Below are positions 1 to 7,586 of a DNA stretch of 34,988 bases, in pieces. The notes beneath the pieces are model-generated. The model made no database searches. It was not told the origin of the DNA and saw only the letters and a list, made by a program, of their open reading frames with translations. The stretch spans positions 138,772 through 173,759 of the forward strand of contig NZ_LT629849.1 in assembly GCF_900106845.1 (NCBI RefSeq), written 5' to 3'. How positions within the stretch are numbered: position 1 is the stretch's first letter; every line of letters starts with the position of its first letter. A program made the position numbers and the translations under genes. This DNA is from Romboutsia timonensis. GTDB lineage: Bacteria > Bacillota > Clostridia > Peptostreptococcales > Peptostreptococcaceae.

Positions 1-129
1 GAAACAATAGAAGAACTTAAAATATTGATAGATGATTACATGGATTATTACAATAATGAACGTTGCCAGTGGAATTTAAAAAAGCTGACTCCTGTGCAAT
101 ACAGGAATCAGCTTTTAGTAACTTCTTAA
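1..129 (+). pseudogene. IS3-family transposase (OrfB), C-terminal end only
   Basis: The first 42 codons read in frame to a TAA at 127-129. The pattern YMDYYNNERCQ followed by LTPVQYR is the C-terminal signature of IS3/IS150-group OrfB integrases, just past the catalytic Glu of the DDE domain. The rest of the gene lies outside the window, so I cannot tell whether the element is intact. It is treated as partial, not as proven broken. Confidence 0.85.
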
Positions 130-166
130 GAACCCTTTTTTTCTAGTATACTTGACAAAGGGTCCA
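130..166. repeat. Probable right end of the IS3-family element
   Basis: Right after the transposase stop, AACCCTTTTT and the inverted AAAGGGTCCA (157-166) make a short hairpin-like end finishing in CA, as IS3-family termini do. The exact boundary and target duplication cannot be confirmed because the left end is outside the window. Confidence 0.45.
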
Positions 167-188
167 TTTTAATAATAGTTACACTTTT

Positions 189-1052
189 TTACTTATCTGG
201 TAATTGGGTAAGTTTATTTGAAAATTTACGTTTTTCTTCTCTATATAGTGTTGGATTTACTCCTTTAAATTTCTTAAATGATCTTGAAAATGCTAATGGG
301 TCACTATAACCGCAAGACCTAGCAATATCCCCGATTGGTAAGTCTGTTTGATATAATAATTCTTCTGCTTTTCGTATTCTAAATTCCATTAAAAATTTTT
401 GTGGTGATGTATTTAAATGTTTATTAAATAGTGAAGTAAGATATGTTCTATTTAGACATAAATAATTAGAAATATCACTAACTTTTATATAAGCATTATC
501 ATAATTTTTTTCAATAAATTCTATAGATTTAGTTATATAAATATTTTCAAAAGAATTTTTAGCTTTATATGGCTTAGTTGATATACTAGCAAGTTCTGAA
601 AAGAATAGATATAATAAACCTTGTAATTTTAATTCATTTGAAGTACTCATAGTACTATAATTTAGCATATCTATTATATAATTTTTTAAGTTATCATCCT
701 TATCATATGTAAATATTAAGTTGTTATCATAAAGACCGATACTTTTTATATAAGTATCAACTTTTTCCCCATCGAAACTAATATATAAATATTTCCAAGG
801 ATTATCCTTATCTGCTTGATAAAAAGTTAGTTTATTAGGATTGATTAAAAAACCTTGATTTTTACCTAATTTATATTTTTGATCATTAACATAATATGTA
901 CCATATCCATCAATAATATAATGTATTAAATAATGAGGTCTTATAGCAGGACCATAAGAATGACAAGGTGGACACTCGTGAATACCACAAGTACATAAAA
1001 ATAAATCTTTAAAATTTCTATCAGTAATTTCTAAACTAAAATGATTAGACAT
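189..1052 (-). CDS. AraC/XylS-family transcriptional regulator
   Basis: This 287-residue protein has the normal two-part AraC layout. Residues about 20-95 are a cupin-like sensor domain with the YLIHYIIDGYGTYYV stretch typical of sugar-responsive members. Residues about 185-275 are the double helix-turn-helix DNA-binding domain, including GDIARSCGYSDPLAFSRSFKK and the closing GVNPTLYR. A Cys/His cluster near the N terminus (C20, C22, C27, C30, H31) is shared by a subgroup near carbohydrate operons, but no sugar genes lie nearby, so the inducer is unknown. The start is the ATG at 1052-1050, with AGGGGG a few bases upstream on the minus strand. It diverges from rnr and its IS3-flanked neighbour on the other side suggests that its original partner genes may have been separated from it. 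Confidence 0.9.
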   Translation of the reverse strand: MSNHFSLEITDRNFKDLFLCTCGIHECPPCHSYGPAIRPHYLIHYIIDGYGTYYVNDQKYKLGKNQGFLINPNKLTFYQADKDNPWKYLYISFDGEKVDTYIKSIGLYDNNLIFTYDKDDNLKNYIIDMLNYSTMSTSNELKLQGLLYLFFSELASISTKPYKAKNSFENIYITKSIEFIEKNYDNAYIKVSDISNYLCLNRTYLTSLFNKHLNTSPQKFLMEFRIRKAEELLYQTDLPIGDIARSCGYSDPLAFSRSFKKFKGVNPTLYREEKRKFSNKLTQLPDK

Positions 1053-1178
1053 AATACCCCCTAAAATGTATAAATTTATTTAACGTGATTAAAATCAAAA
1101 TAAAATAATTTAAAACATTATAGTAAAATTATAACATTAGCAATATACAAAATCAAATTATAGGTAATTTAATCGAGT

Positions 1179-1207
1179 TTTACCAATCCATTACAATAGT
1201 GTATAAT
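1179..1207 (+). promoter_or_regulatory. Putative sigma-A promoter of rnr
   Basis: TTTACC (1179-1184) and TATAAT (1202-1207) are separated by 17 bp. This would start a leader of about 130 nt before rnr. The 291-bp region 1053-1343 between the divergent genes holds this promoter, a leader hairpin and otherwise AT-rich sequence. Confidence 0.55.
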
Positions 1208-1248
1208 AGTTAAATGGTAATAATAAAATAATAATGGAAATTGAAATC

Positions 1249-1294
1249 TATCTTATTATTTTTTATCAATTATATAAATTTATATAATAAGATA
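1249..1294 (+). promoter_or_regulatory. Hairpin in the rnr leader
   Basis: An 11-bp perfect inverted repeat (1249-1259 with 1284-1294, TATCTTATTAT and its complement) lies in the predicted 5' leader of rnr, about 37 nt before the SD. It is too AU-rich and lacks a following U-run, so it is not an obvious terminator. It might affect mRNA stability or temperature response, but that is inference. Confidence 0.35.
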
Positions 1295-1343
1295 AAATAT
1301 AAAAGACTTTATATATAAAATACAGAACAAAGGAGGTACATTA

Positions 1344-3533
1344 ATGTTACCAGGACTTAAAGAACGATTATTAGGATTAATAAATGACCCAGCATATACA
1401 CCTTTAAAAAAGGAAGAATTAGCCTTAATATTTGACATACATCCAACAGAGATGCCGATGTTTTATAACTTCTTAGAGGAATTAGAAGAAGACGGATATA
1501 TAGGGAAAACTAAAAAAGGAAAAATAGCTTCACCTAAATCAATGGGATACTTTGTAGGTAAATTCGTAGCTCATAGAAAAGGATTTGGATTTGTTGAGTC
1601 AGATGAAGAATACATACAAGACTTATTTATACCAGCAGCAGATGTAAATGGAGCTATGCACAATGATAGAGTTGTAGCAGAAATAACTAAACCTGCAACT
1701 GATGAAAGAAGAGCAGAAGGTGCAATAATAAAAGTACTTGAAAGAGAAATAACAAAGGTAGTTGGTGAATTTCAATCAAACAAAACTTTTGGATTCGTAA
1801 TAGCTGATGAAAAGAAATTTAATCAAGATATATATATACCTAAAAAATACTTCAGTGGTGCAAAAGATGGAGATAAAGTTGTTGTTCAAATAACTATATG
1901 GCCACAAGCTGGCAGAAAGCCAGAAGGTAAAATAATAGAAGTGTTAGGACCAAAAGGTGAAAAAGAAGTTGAAATACTTTCTATAATAAGAGCACATGGA
2001 CTTCCAGAAGAATTCCCTAAAAAGGTATTAGAAGAAGCTCAAAAAGTAGCAGTACCAATACCGCAAGAAGAAATTGATAGAAGATTAGATATAAGAGATT
2101 TAAATATATTTACTATAGATGGTGAAGATGCAAAAGACTTAGATGATGCTATATCTATAGAAAGATTATCTAACGGAAACTTCAAATTAGGTGTTCACAT
2201 TGCTGACGTTACACACTATGTACATGAAAAAAGTAAATTAGATAAAGAAGCTTTAAAAAGAGCAACATCTGTTTACTTAGTAGACACAGTAATTCCAATG
2301 TTACCTAAAACTCTTTCAAATGGAGTATGTAGTTTAAATCCTCATGAAGATAAGCTTACATTATCAGTATTTATGGAAATAGATAGAAAAGGTAATGTAA
2401 AACAATACGATATAAAAGAAACAATAATAAACTCTAAAGCTAGAATGACTTATACAGAAGTATCTGACATACTAGAAAATGATGATGAAGAATTAAAAGC
2501 TAAATACTCTCATGTAGTAGAAGAATTTAAAACTGCAGAAGTTTTAGCAAAAATATTAATGGAAAGAAGAAATAGAAGAGGAGCAATAGATTTTGACTTC
2601 CCAGAAGCTAAAATAATATTAACTCCAGAAGGTAAAGTTTCTGATATAAAAGAATATGAAAGAAGAATATCAAACAGAATAATAGAAGAATTCATGCTTA
2701 TAACAAATGAAACAGTAGCAGAACATTACTTCTGGTTAAATATACCGTTTGTTTATAGAATACATGAAACTCCATCACCTGAAAAAATGCAAGAACTAGG
2801 AAAATTTGTATCTACATTTGGATATACTATAAAAGGTGACTTAGAAGAAGTTCATCCAAAAGCACTACAATCAATAATAAGTGCAATAAAAGGAAAAAAA
2901 GAAGAAGAAGCTATAAGTACAATAATGTTACGTTCATTAAAACAAGCTAGATATTCACCAGAATGTAGCGGACATTTTGGATTAGCAGCACAATACTATA
3001 GCCATTTTACTTCTCCAATAAGAAGATATCCTGACCTTCAAATACACAGAATAATGAAGGAACATTTAAATAATAAAATAAATAAGAAAAGACAAGAACA
3101 ACTTGTAAACATAGTAGATTATGCATCAACTCAATCATCAGAAAGAGAAAGAGCAGCAGACTTAGCTGAAAGAGATGTTAAAGACTATTACAAAGCAGTT
3201 TATATGGAAGATAAAGTTGGAGAAGAATTTGACGGTGTTGTATCAAGTGTAACTTCATTTGGTATGTTTATAGAATTACCTAATACTGTTGAAGGATTAT
3301 CTAGACTTGCAAATATGGGTGATGACTATTATATTTATGACGAAATGACATATACTATAATAGGAGAAAGAACAAGAAAGACATATAGAATAGGTGACCC
3401 TGTTAGAATAAAAGTTGCTAATATAAATGTAGATTTAAGAGAAATAGACTTTAAGATACTTTACAAATTAGAAGATAGACCACAAAATGAAGGTGAACAG
3501 CAAGATCAACCTTTTGATGATATAGAAGAGTAG
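1344..3533 (+). CDS. rnr: Ribonuclease R (3'-5' exoribonuclease)
   Basis: RNase R degrades structured RNA hydrolytically from the 3' end and works with tmRNA-SmpB in destroying non-stop mRNAs. The 729 residues show an N-terminal winged-helix region (about 1-65), two cold-shock domains (about 70-205), the RNB catalytic domain (about 245-580) and a C-terminal S1 domain (about 635-710). Catalytic aspartates D259, D265, D267 and D268 are in the motif TIDGEDAKDLDDA. The family motif HFTSPIRRYPDLQIHR is also present. The start is an ATG preceded by a strong AGGAGGT (1331-1337). Its position just upstream of smpB and ssrA is conserved in many Firmicutes and fits a shared role in trans-translation quality control. 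Confidence 0.98.
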   Translation: MLPGLKERLLGLINDPAYTPLKKEELALIFDIHPTEMPMFYNFLEELEEDGYIGKTKKGKIASPKSMGYFVGKFVAHRKGFGFVESDEEYIQDLFIPAADVNGAMHNDRVVAEITKPATDERRAEGAIIKVLEREITKVVGEFQSNKTFGFVIADEKKFNQDIYIPKKYFSGAKDGDKVVVQITIWPQAGRKPEGKIIEVLGPKGEKEVEILSIIRAHGLPEEFPKKVLEEAQKVAVPIPQEEIDRRLDIRDLNIFTIDGEDAKDLDDAISIERLSNGNFKLGVHIADVTHYVHEKSKLDKEALKRATSVYLVDTVIPMLPKTLSNGVCSLNPHEDKLTLSVFMEIDRKGNVKQYDIKETIINSKARMTYTEVSDILENDDEELKAKYSHVVEEFKTAEVLAKILMERRNRRGAIDFDFPEAKIILTPEGKVSDIKEYERRISNRIIEEFMLITNETVAEHYFWLNIPFVYRIHETPSPEKMQELGKFVSTFGYTIKGDLEEVHPKALQSIISAIKGKKEEEAISTIMLRSLKQARYSPECSGHFGLAAQYYSHFTSPIRRYPDLQIHRIMKEHLNNKINKKRQEQLVNIVDYASTQSSERERAADLAERDVKDYYKAVYMEDKVGEEFDGVVSSVTSFGMFIELPNTVEGLSRLANMGDDYYIYDEMTYTIIGERTRKTYRIGDPVRIKVANINVDLREIDFKILYKLEDRPQNEGEQQDQPFDDIEE

Positions 3534-3542
3534 TAAATATAA

Positions 3543-3563
3543 GGTGTCGGTTTTCTCGACACC
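3543..3563 (+). terminator. Stem-loop after rnr (possible terminator)
   Basis: A 7-bp perfect stem, GGTGTCG / CGACACC, with a 7-nt loop lies 10 nt after the rnr stop. No U-run follows, so it may be an mRNA end-stabilising or processing hairpin, or an attenuator, more than a full intrinsic terminator. Confidence 0.5.
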
Positions 3564-3582
3564 CTGTATTAAACTAGCAACC

Positions 3583-3611
3583 TTGACTAATAAGTATATA
3601 TATGGTATATT
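3583..3611 (+). promoter_or_regulatory. Putative sigma-A promoter of smpB
   Basis: TTGACT (3583-3588) and TATATT (3606-3611) are spaced by 17 bp, upstream of smpB. This suggests that smpB can be transcribed independently of rnr. Confidence 0.6.
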
Positions 3612-3663
3612 TTTACTAATAGGATATATACTAAATAAGAATTTAAAGTAAGAAGGTGAACGT

Positions 3664-4119
3664 ATGGCAGGAACTAAAACATTAGCTACAAATAGAAAAG
3701 CAAGACATGAGTACTTTATAGAAGAAACTTATGAATGTGGTATAGAATTAAAAGGGACAGAGGTAAAATCAATCAGACAAGGAAAAGTAAACTTAACTGA
3801 TGGATATGCATCTGTAGATAATAGCGAAGTATTTATAAAACAAGTTCATATAAGCCCATACGAGCAAGGAAATAGATTTAATGTCGACCCTTTAAGAGTA
3901 AGAAAATTATTACTTCATAAGCATGAAATAAGAAAGCTTATAGGGGCTACAACTGTTAAAGGATACTCATTAATTCCTTTAAGTATGTATCTTAAAAATG
4001 GTAAGGTAAAAGTAGAATTAGCCTTAGCAAAGGGTAAAAAGTTACACGACAAACGTCAAGACTTAGCTAAAAAAGATGCTCAAAGAACTATAGAAAGAGA
4101 ACTTAGAGGAAAATACTAA
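3664..4119 (+). CDS. smpB: tmRNA-binding protein SmpB
   Basis: SmpB binds the tRNA-like domain of tmRNA, delivers it to stalled ribosomes and mimics the anticodon arm. The 151 residues match the usual family length. Visible signatures are [19 protein letters not shown] at the N terminus, the [19 protein letters not shown] core, and a basic Lys/Arg-rich C-terminal tail (about 128-151, [18 protein letters not shown]), which enters the mRNA channel. The start is an ATG 4 nt after AGAAGGTGAACG. It lies between rnr and the ssrA gene, its functional partners. Confidence 0.98.
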   Translation: MAGTKTLATNRKARHEYFIEETYECGIELKGTEVKSIRQGKVNLTDGYASVDNSEVFIKQVHISPYEQGNRFNVDPLRVRKLLLHKHEIRKLIGATTVKGYSLIPLSMYLKNGKVKVELALAKGKKLHDKRQDLAKKDAQRTIERELRGKY

Positions 4120-4210
4120 TTTACCCACTAAATAACATTTGATTTTAATGCTAAAAAGTATTAATATATAAATACAACGAACAACTTAATATAAATGGTG
4201 AATAAAAAGT

Positions 4211-4239
4211 TTGCGAAAACAGTCCAAGGACTTTAAAAT
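4211..4239 (+). promoter_or_regulatory. ssrA promoter
   Basis: TTGCGA (4211-4216) and TAAAAT (4234-4239) are spaced by 17 bp. The predicted start site falls on or very near 4246, the first base of the mature tmRNA. The spacer contains the palindrome AGTCCAAGGACT. Confidence 0.6.
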
Positions 4240-4245
4240 TACCAC

Positions 4246-4597
4246 GGGGGCGTAAAGGTTTCGACGTGGGTTTGGAACTTGGGGTTGCGTGTCGTGTTAC
4301 TCTGGGTCACGTAAAAACTGGGGAAGTTAAAATAAACGCAAACGATAATTACGCTTTAGCAGCTTAATAATGCTGCTCGACCCGCCTCGCCCTCCTGCCG
4401 GTTAGGCCTGGTCGTCATTTATGCAGGGAACTACTTTTGGGGTGTCTCGACCAAAAGCGGACTAATTGGGACTGGTCAAGCACATAGCCTGCCGCTGGGC
4501 GATGTGTGAGACGAGATTTTAGTACAGTTGGCTACACACGTAGATGCAACGAGGAAAAGACTTGCGGACAGGGGTTCGACTCCCCTCGTCTCCACCA
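4246..4597 (+). ncRNA. ssrA: Transfer-messenger RNA (tmRNA)
   Basis: tmRNA rescues stalled ribosomes and tags the nascent peptide for proteolysis. The 5' end GGGGGCGTAAAGGTTTCGACG and the 3' end with T-arm GGGGTTCGACTCCCC, then CGTCTCC-ACCA, form the tRNA-like domain. GGGGGCG (4246-4252) pairs with CGTCTCC (4587-4593) as a 7-bp acceptor stem. The tag frame starts at GCA 4338-4340 and ends at TAA 4365-4367, encoding ANDNYALAA, a normal tag with an ALAA end. CCA is encoded. The last 12 bases and the following terminator are repeated at 9103, marking this gene as the integration site of the downstream cassette. Confidence 0.97.
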
Positions 4598-4624
4598 TTG
4601 AAATCCACGAAAAACACATTGATA
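4586..4624 (+). repeat. 39-bp direct repeat, ssrA-proximal att-like copy
   Basis: This covers the last 12 bases of ssrA and the sequence leading into its terminator. It is identical over 39 bp to 9103-9141. A perfect repeat of an RNA gene's 3' end flanking a gene cassette is the expected result of site-specific integration that restores the RNA gene. Confidence 0.85.
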
Positions 4625-4646
4625 TAATAGTCAATGTGTTTTTTTA
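4611..4646 (+). terminator. Terminator of ssrA
   Basis: AAACACATTGA pairs with TCAATGTGTTT around an 8-nt loop and runs into a U-rich tract. This is a classic intrinsic terminator, 14 nt after the tmRNA CCA end. Confidence 0.9.
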
Positions 4647-4667
4647 TTTATAGTATAAAAAATACTA

Positions 4668-4702
4668 ATCCTTATAAAATCCTTATAAACATTCTTTATA
4701 CT
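4668..4702 (+). promoter_or_regulatory. Tandem operator and promoter of the ABC-transporter operon
   Basis: Two perfect adjacent 11-bp repeats, ATCCTTATAAA (4668-4678 and 4679-4689), are followed by a -10-like TATACT (4697-4702) without a good -35. Direct repeats one helical turn apart at a weak -35 are typical activator sites for OmpR-type regulators, and the operon encodes one. Assignment of this site to that regulator is inference. Confidence 0.5.
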
Positions 4703-4737
4703 TTTATTAAATCAAAAAGTAGAAGGGATGTTTTTTT

Positions 4738-5442
4738 ATGAAATATATGATACAGACAAAAAATTTAAATAAAAGCTATAAAAAACAAGAAGTAAATAAA
4801 GATATATCTTTACTAGTACCAAAGAATTCAATATATGGATTACTAGGCCCAAATGGAGCTGGAAAATCAACATTACTTAAAATGCTTACAGGAATGATAA
4901 ATCCTACATCAGGAGAAATAATATACAAAGAAAAACCATGGTCAAGAAATGACTTATTAGAAATAGGTTCACTTATAGAGCAATCGCCAATATATGAAAA
5001 CCTAACCGCAAGAGAAAATCTAAAAGTACGTACACTATTATACAACTTACCAGATTCAAGAATTGAAGACGTTCTAGAAATTGTTAACCTTACAAATACA
5101 GGAAACAAAAAAGCAGGCAAATTTTCAATGGGAATGAAACAAAGACTAGGAATTGCAATAGCTTTATTAAATAATCCAAAACTATTAATCTTAGATGAGC
5201 CTACCAATGGATTAGACCCAATAGGCATAGGAGATTTAAGAGAATTAATTAAATCATTTCCCAAAAAAGGAATAACAGTAATCATATCTAGCCACATTTT
5301 ATCTGAAGTAGAGCAAATTGCAGATTATATAGGAATAATTGCAAATGGTCAACTTTGGTATCAAGAAAAGGTTCAAGAGGATATAGATTTAGAAAAGTTA
5401 TTTTTAGAAGTTGTTAAAAAGGCAGGTACTAAATATGAATAA
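4738..5442 (+). CDS. ABC transporter ATP-binding protein, lantibiotic/bacitracin-immunity type
   Basis: This 234-residue nucleotide-binding subunit powers the two membrane proteins encoded next to it. Walker A GPNGAGKST is at 37-45, the Q-loop near Q82, signature SMGMKQRLG about 130-138, Walker B LLILDEP about 149-155 with catalytic E154, and the H-loop His near 186. Length and motifs match the BcrA / NisF-MutF-CprA group, which expels membrane-active peptides. The start is an ATG after GAAGGGATG (4722-4730). Its stop overlaps the next gene's ATG. It is the first gene of the cassette framed by ssrA repeats. The substrate (lantibiotic, bacitracin or host peptide) cannot be decided from sequence. 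Confidence 0.93.
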   Translation: MKYMIQTKNLNKSYKKQEVNKDISLLVPKNSIYGLLGPNGAGKSTLLKMLTGMINPTSGEIIYKEKPWSRNDLLEIGSLIEQSPIYENLTARENLKVRTLLYNLPDSRIEDVLEIVNLTNTGNKKAGKFSMGMKQRLGIAIALLNNPKLLILDEPTNGLDPIGIGDLRELIKSFPKKGITVIISSHILSEVEQIADYIGIIANGQLWYQEKVQEDIDLEKLFLEVVKKAGTKYE

Positions 5443-6157
5443 AATACTACAATCAGAGCACTTAAAACAAAAGCATACTTTTCAAAAAAAATTAATATAT
5501 TTAGCTCCATTAGTAAGTATAGCAATAGCTTTTGTATTAATGGGAGGATACTATATACAAAAAAGTGCGTATAACTGGTGGTATACATTGATATTACCAG
5601 GAAGTTTTACTATGATATGTTCATTTATTATATCTAATGATAGGAAAAGAAAATTCAATGGATTATTTAGTGTTATAGTGGATAAACAAAAAATTTGGTA
5701 TTCTAAAATTATTATCAGTACTATGTATTTAGGGTTAAGTTGTTTAGTGTTTTTCGTAGTAATAACAATTATGGGATTTATATTTGAAACTGCTATTCAA
5801 GTTCAAAATAGTTTATTAGCATCTACAATATTATTTATAACGTTCTCGTGGCAAATACCGGTACTGATGTACTTAACCATGAAATTTAGTACTGGATTTA
5901 CTATAATTATTAGTATTTTATGCAATTTTCTTGGTGGCATACTATTAGCGTTAACACCAATATGGTGGATTCCATTTGCGATACCATCAAAACTTATGTG
6001 CTATATAATAAGAGTTATGCCAAATGGTTTATCTGTTGAGGCTGGAGCTTATCCATTTGATATAAAAGTTATATTAATAGGTGTATTAGTAACTATTACA
6101 CTTTATATTGTCACGTCATATTTAACTGCAAAATGGTTTGAAAAACAGGAGGTTTAA
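5435..6157 (+). CDS. ABC transporter permease, MutE/EpiE/BcrB-like
   Basis: A 240-residue membrane protein with about six hydrophobic helices (for example LIYLAPLVSIAIAFVLMGG, then the regions around WWYTLILPGSF, CLVFFVVITIMGFIF, SWQIPVLMYL, LGGILLALTPIWW and IGVLVTITLYIV). This is typical of the first permease of immunity-type exporters. I chose the ATG at 5435, which overlaps the ATPase stop (ATGAATAA) and has AGGCAGG upstream, over a TTG 24 bases earlier. The overlap suggests translational coupling. Family assignment rests on topology, length and gene order; sequence of these permeases is poorly conserved. Confidence 0.82.
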   Translation: MNKILQSEHLKQKHTFQKKLIYLAPLVSIAIAFVLMGGYYIQKSAYNWWYTLILPGSFTMICSFIISNDRKRKFNGLFSVIVDKQKIWYSKIIISTMYLGLSCLVFFVVITIMGFIFETAIQVQNSLLASTILFITFSWQIPVLMYLTMKFSTGFTIIISILCNFLGGILLALTPIWWIPFAIPSKLMCYIIRVMPNGLSVEAGAYPFDIKVILIGVLVTITLYIVTSYLTAKWFEKQEV

Positions 6158-6159
6158 CT

Positions 6160-6906
6160 ATGCCAAGTTTTATAAATTATATAAAGATAGATTTCTATAA
6201 ATTTTATCATTCAAAAATAATTAAAGTGCATTTTATTATTCCAGTGTTAGCTATGATACCTTTTTTATCGTACTATTCAGTTTCTCCATGGAATGAATTG
6301 GATAAAGTTATTTCATATATTCAAATTATTTCAATGTCATTTCCTTTAATAATATCTATTATATTGAATATGGTATATGAACAAGAAGAATGTGGAGGAT
6401 TTCAATACTTTTTAACTACTCCGAATAAAAAATACCTTCCCCATTTTAGCAAGTTAATATCAATAATTATTTTAGGGTTAGTATCAACACTTATAGCAAT
6501 ATTAGGTTTTGGAATTATGTTTTATATTATGGGAAATGACTCTATAGAGATAAGTTTTTATTATAAAGAAACTTTGATAGTATTCTCAAGTAACATACTT
6601 TTATATATGATACAATATTTAGTAGTATTTTATTTTGGCAAAGGTGCATCAATTGGAATTGGAATAATTGGAAGCCTTATTTCAGCACTGATGTTAACTG
6701 GTTTAGGAGATGGAATATGGCAAGTGATACCTTGGGCATATTCAATGAGATTATCTTCTTACTTTATATTGTATAAGGAAAATATATTAATTCAAAATAG
6801 TGAGATAATACAAGGTATATTTATAATGATAATATTTATAGCTATAACTTTTATTTCACAATTAATATTTAGTAATCATTGGGAAGGGAACAGAGAAAAT
6901 TATTAG
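6160..6906 (+). CDS. ABC transporter permease, MutG/EpiG-like
   Basis: The second permease has 248 residues and about six membrane helices, spaced as in the first (near residues 20-42, 50-72, 100-125, 135-157, 163-185, 220-243). It contains the early YEQEECGGFQYFLTTPNKK loop after helix 2, which resembles the loop of other MutG/CprC-type subunits. It starts 2 nt after the preceding stop and has a perfect AGGAGG. Two unequal permeases with one ATPase make this a heteromeric peptide exporter of the immunity class, not a BceAB type, which has a single large permease. Confidence 0.82.
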   Translation: MPSFINYIKIDFYKFYHSKIIKVHFIIPVLAMIPFLSYYSVSPWNELDKVISYIQIISMSFPLIISIILNMVYEQEECGGFQYFLTTPNKKYLPHFSKLISIIILGLVSTLIAILGFGIMFYIMGNDSIEISFYYKETLIVFSSNILLYMIQYLVVFYFGKGASIGIGIIGSLISALMLTGLGDGIWQVIPWAYSMRLSSYFILYKENILIQNSEIIQGIFIMIIFIAITFISQLIFSNHWEGNRENY

Positions 6907-6920
6907 AGCAAGGAGTATTT

Positions 6921-7586
6921 ATGAATAGTATAAATATTTTAGTAGTTGATGATGAGATTGAGATTTGTAATTTGATAAAAAGTGCATTGAAAAAGCAGGG
7001 ATACGCAGTTACTGTAAGAAATAATGCAATAGATATTAGTAAAGAAGAACTTAATAAATTTGATTTAATACTATTAGATGTAATGATGCCAACCGTAGAT
7101 GGATTTACTTTATGTAGATATATTCGAGATGAAGTTGATTGTCCAATAATTTTCATAACTGCCAAAACGATGGAGGAAGATATACTAGAAGGATTCTCTA
7201 TAGGTGCAGATGATTATATAAAAAAGCCTTTTAGTATTTTGGAATTAAGGGCAAGAGTAGAGGCTCATCTCAGAAGAGAACATAGAGAAAAACAACAAGT
7301 TTTATCAACAAATGAATTAAAATTTAACTTGAAATCAAAAGAAATATATTTTAATGATGAAAAAATACTACTTACAAAAGGTGAATATAAAATTTGTGAG
7401 TATTTAGCAAGACACAAGGGACAAGTTTTCACATTAGAACAAATTTTTATAGAAGTTTATGGATTTGATAAAGATAGTGACAGTAGCTGCATTAGAGAAC
7501 ATATAAAAAATATACGTGCCAAGCTTACTAAGTATATAGAAAGCCCCATCACAACAGTTTGGGGGATAGGATACAAATGGATATAA
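6921..7586 (+). CDS. OmpR-family response regulator
   Basis: The 221-residue protein has a receiver domain (about 1-120) with acidic pocket D10/D11, phosphoacceptor D53 in LILLDVMMP, the conserved Thr in FITAKT and Lys in YIKKPF. A winged-helix DNA-binding domain (about 125-221) ends in TTVWGIGYKWI. I chose ATG 6921, with AAGGAG at 6910-6915, because the longer reading from 6879 would overlap the permease gene by 28 bases without an SD. It is followed by its kinase with a 10-nt overlap. It probably activates the upstream transporter operon through the tandem repeat at 4668-4689. Confidence 0.93.
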   Translation: MNSINILVVDDEIEICNLIKSALKKQGYAVTVRNNAIDISKEELNKFDLILLDVMMPTVDGFTLCRYIRDEVDCPIIFITAKTMEEDILEGFSIGADDYIKKPFSILELRARVEAHLRREHREKQQVLSTNELKFNLKSKEIYFNDEKILLTKGEYKICEYLARHKGQVFTLEQIFIEVYGFDKDSDSSCIREHIKNIRAKLTKYIESPITTVWGIGYKWI

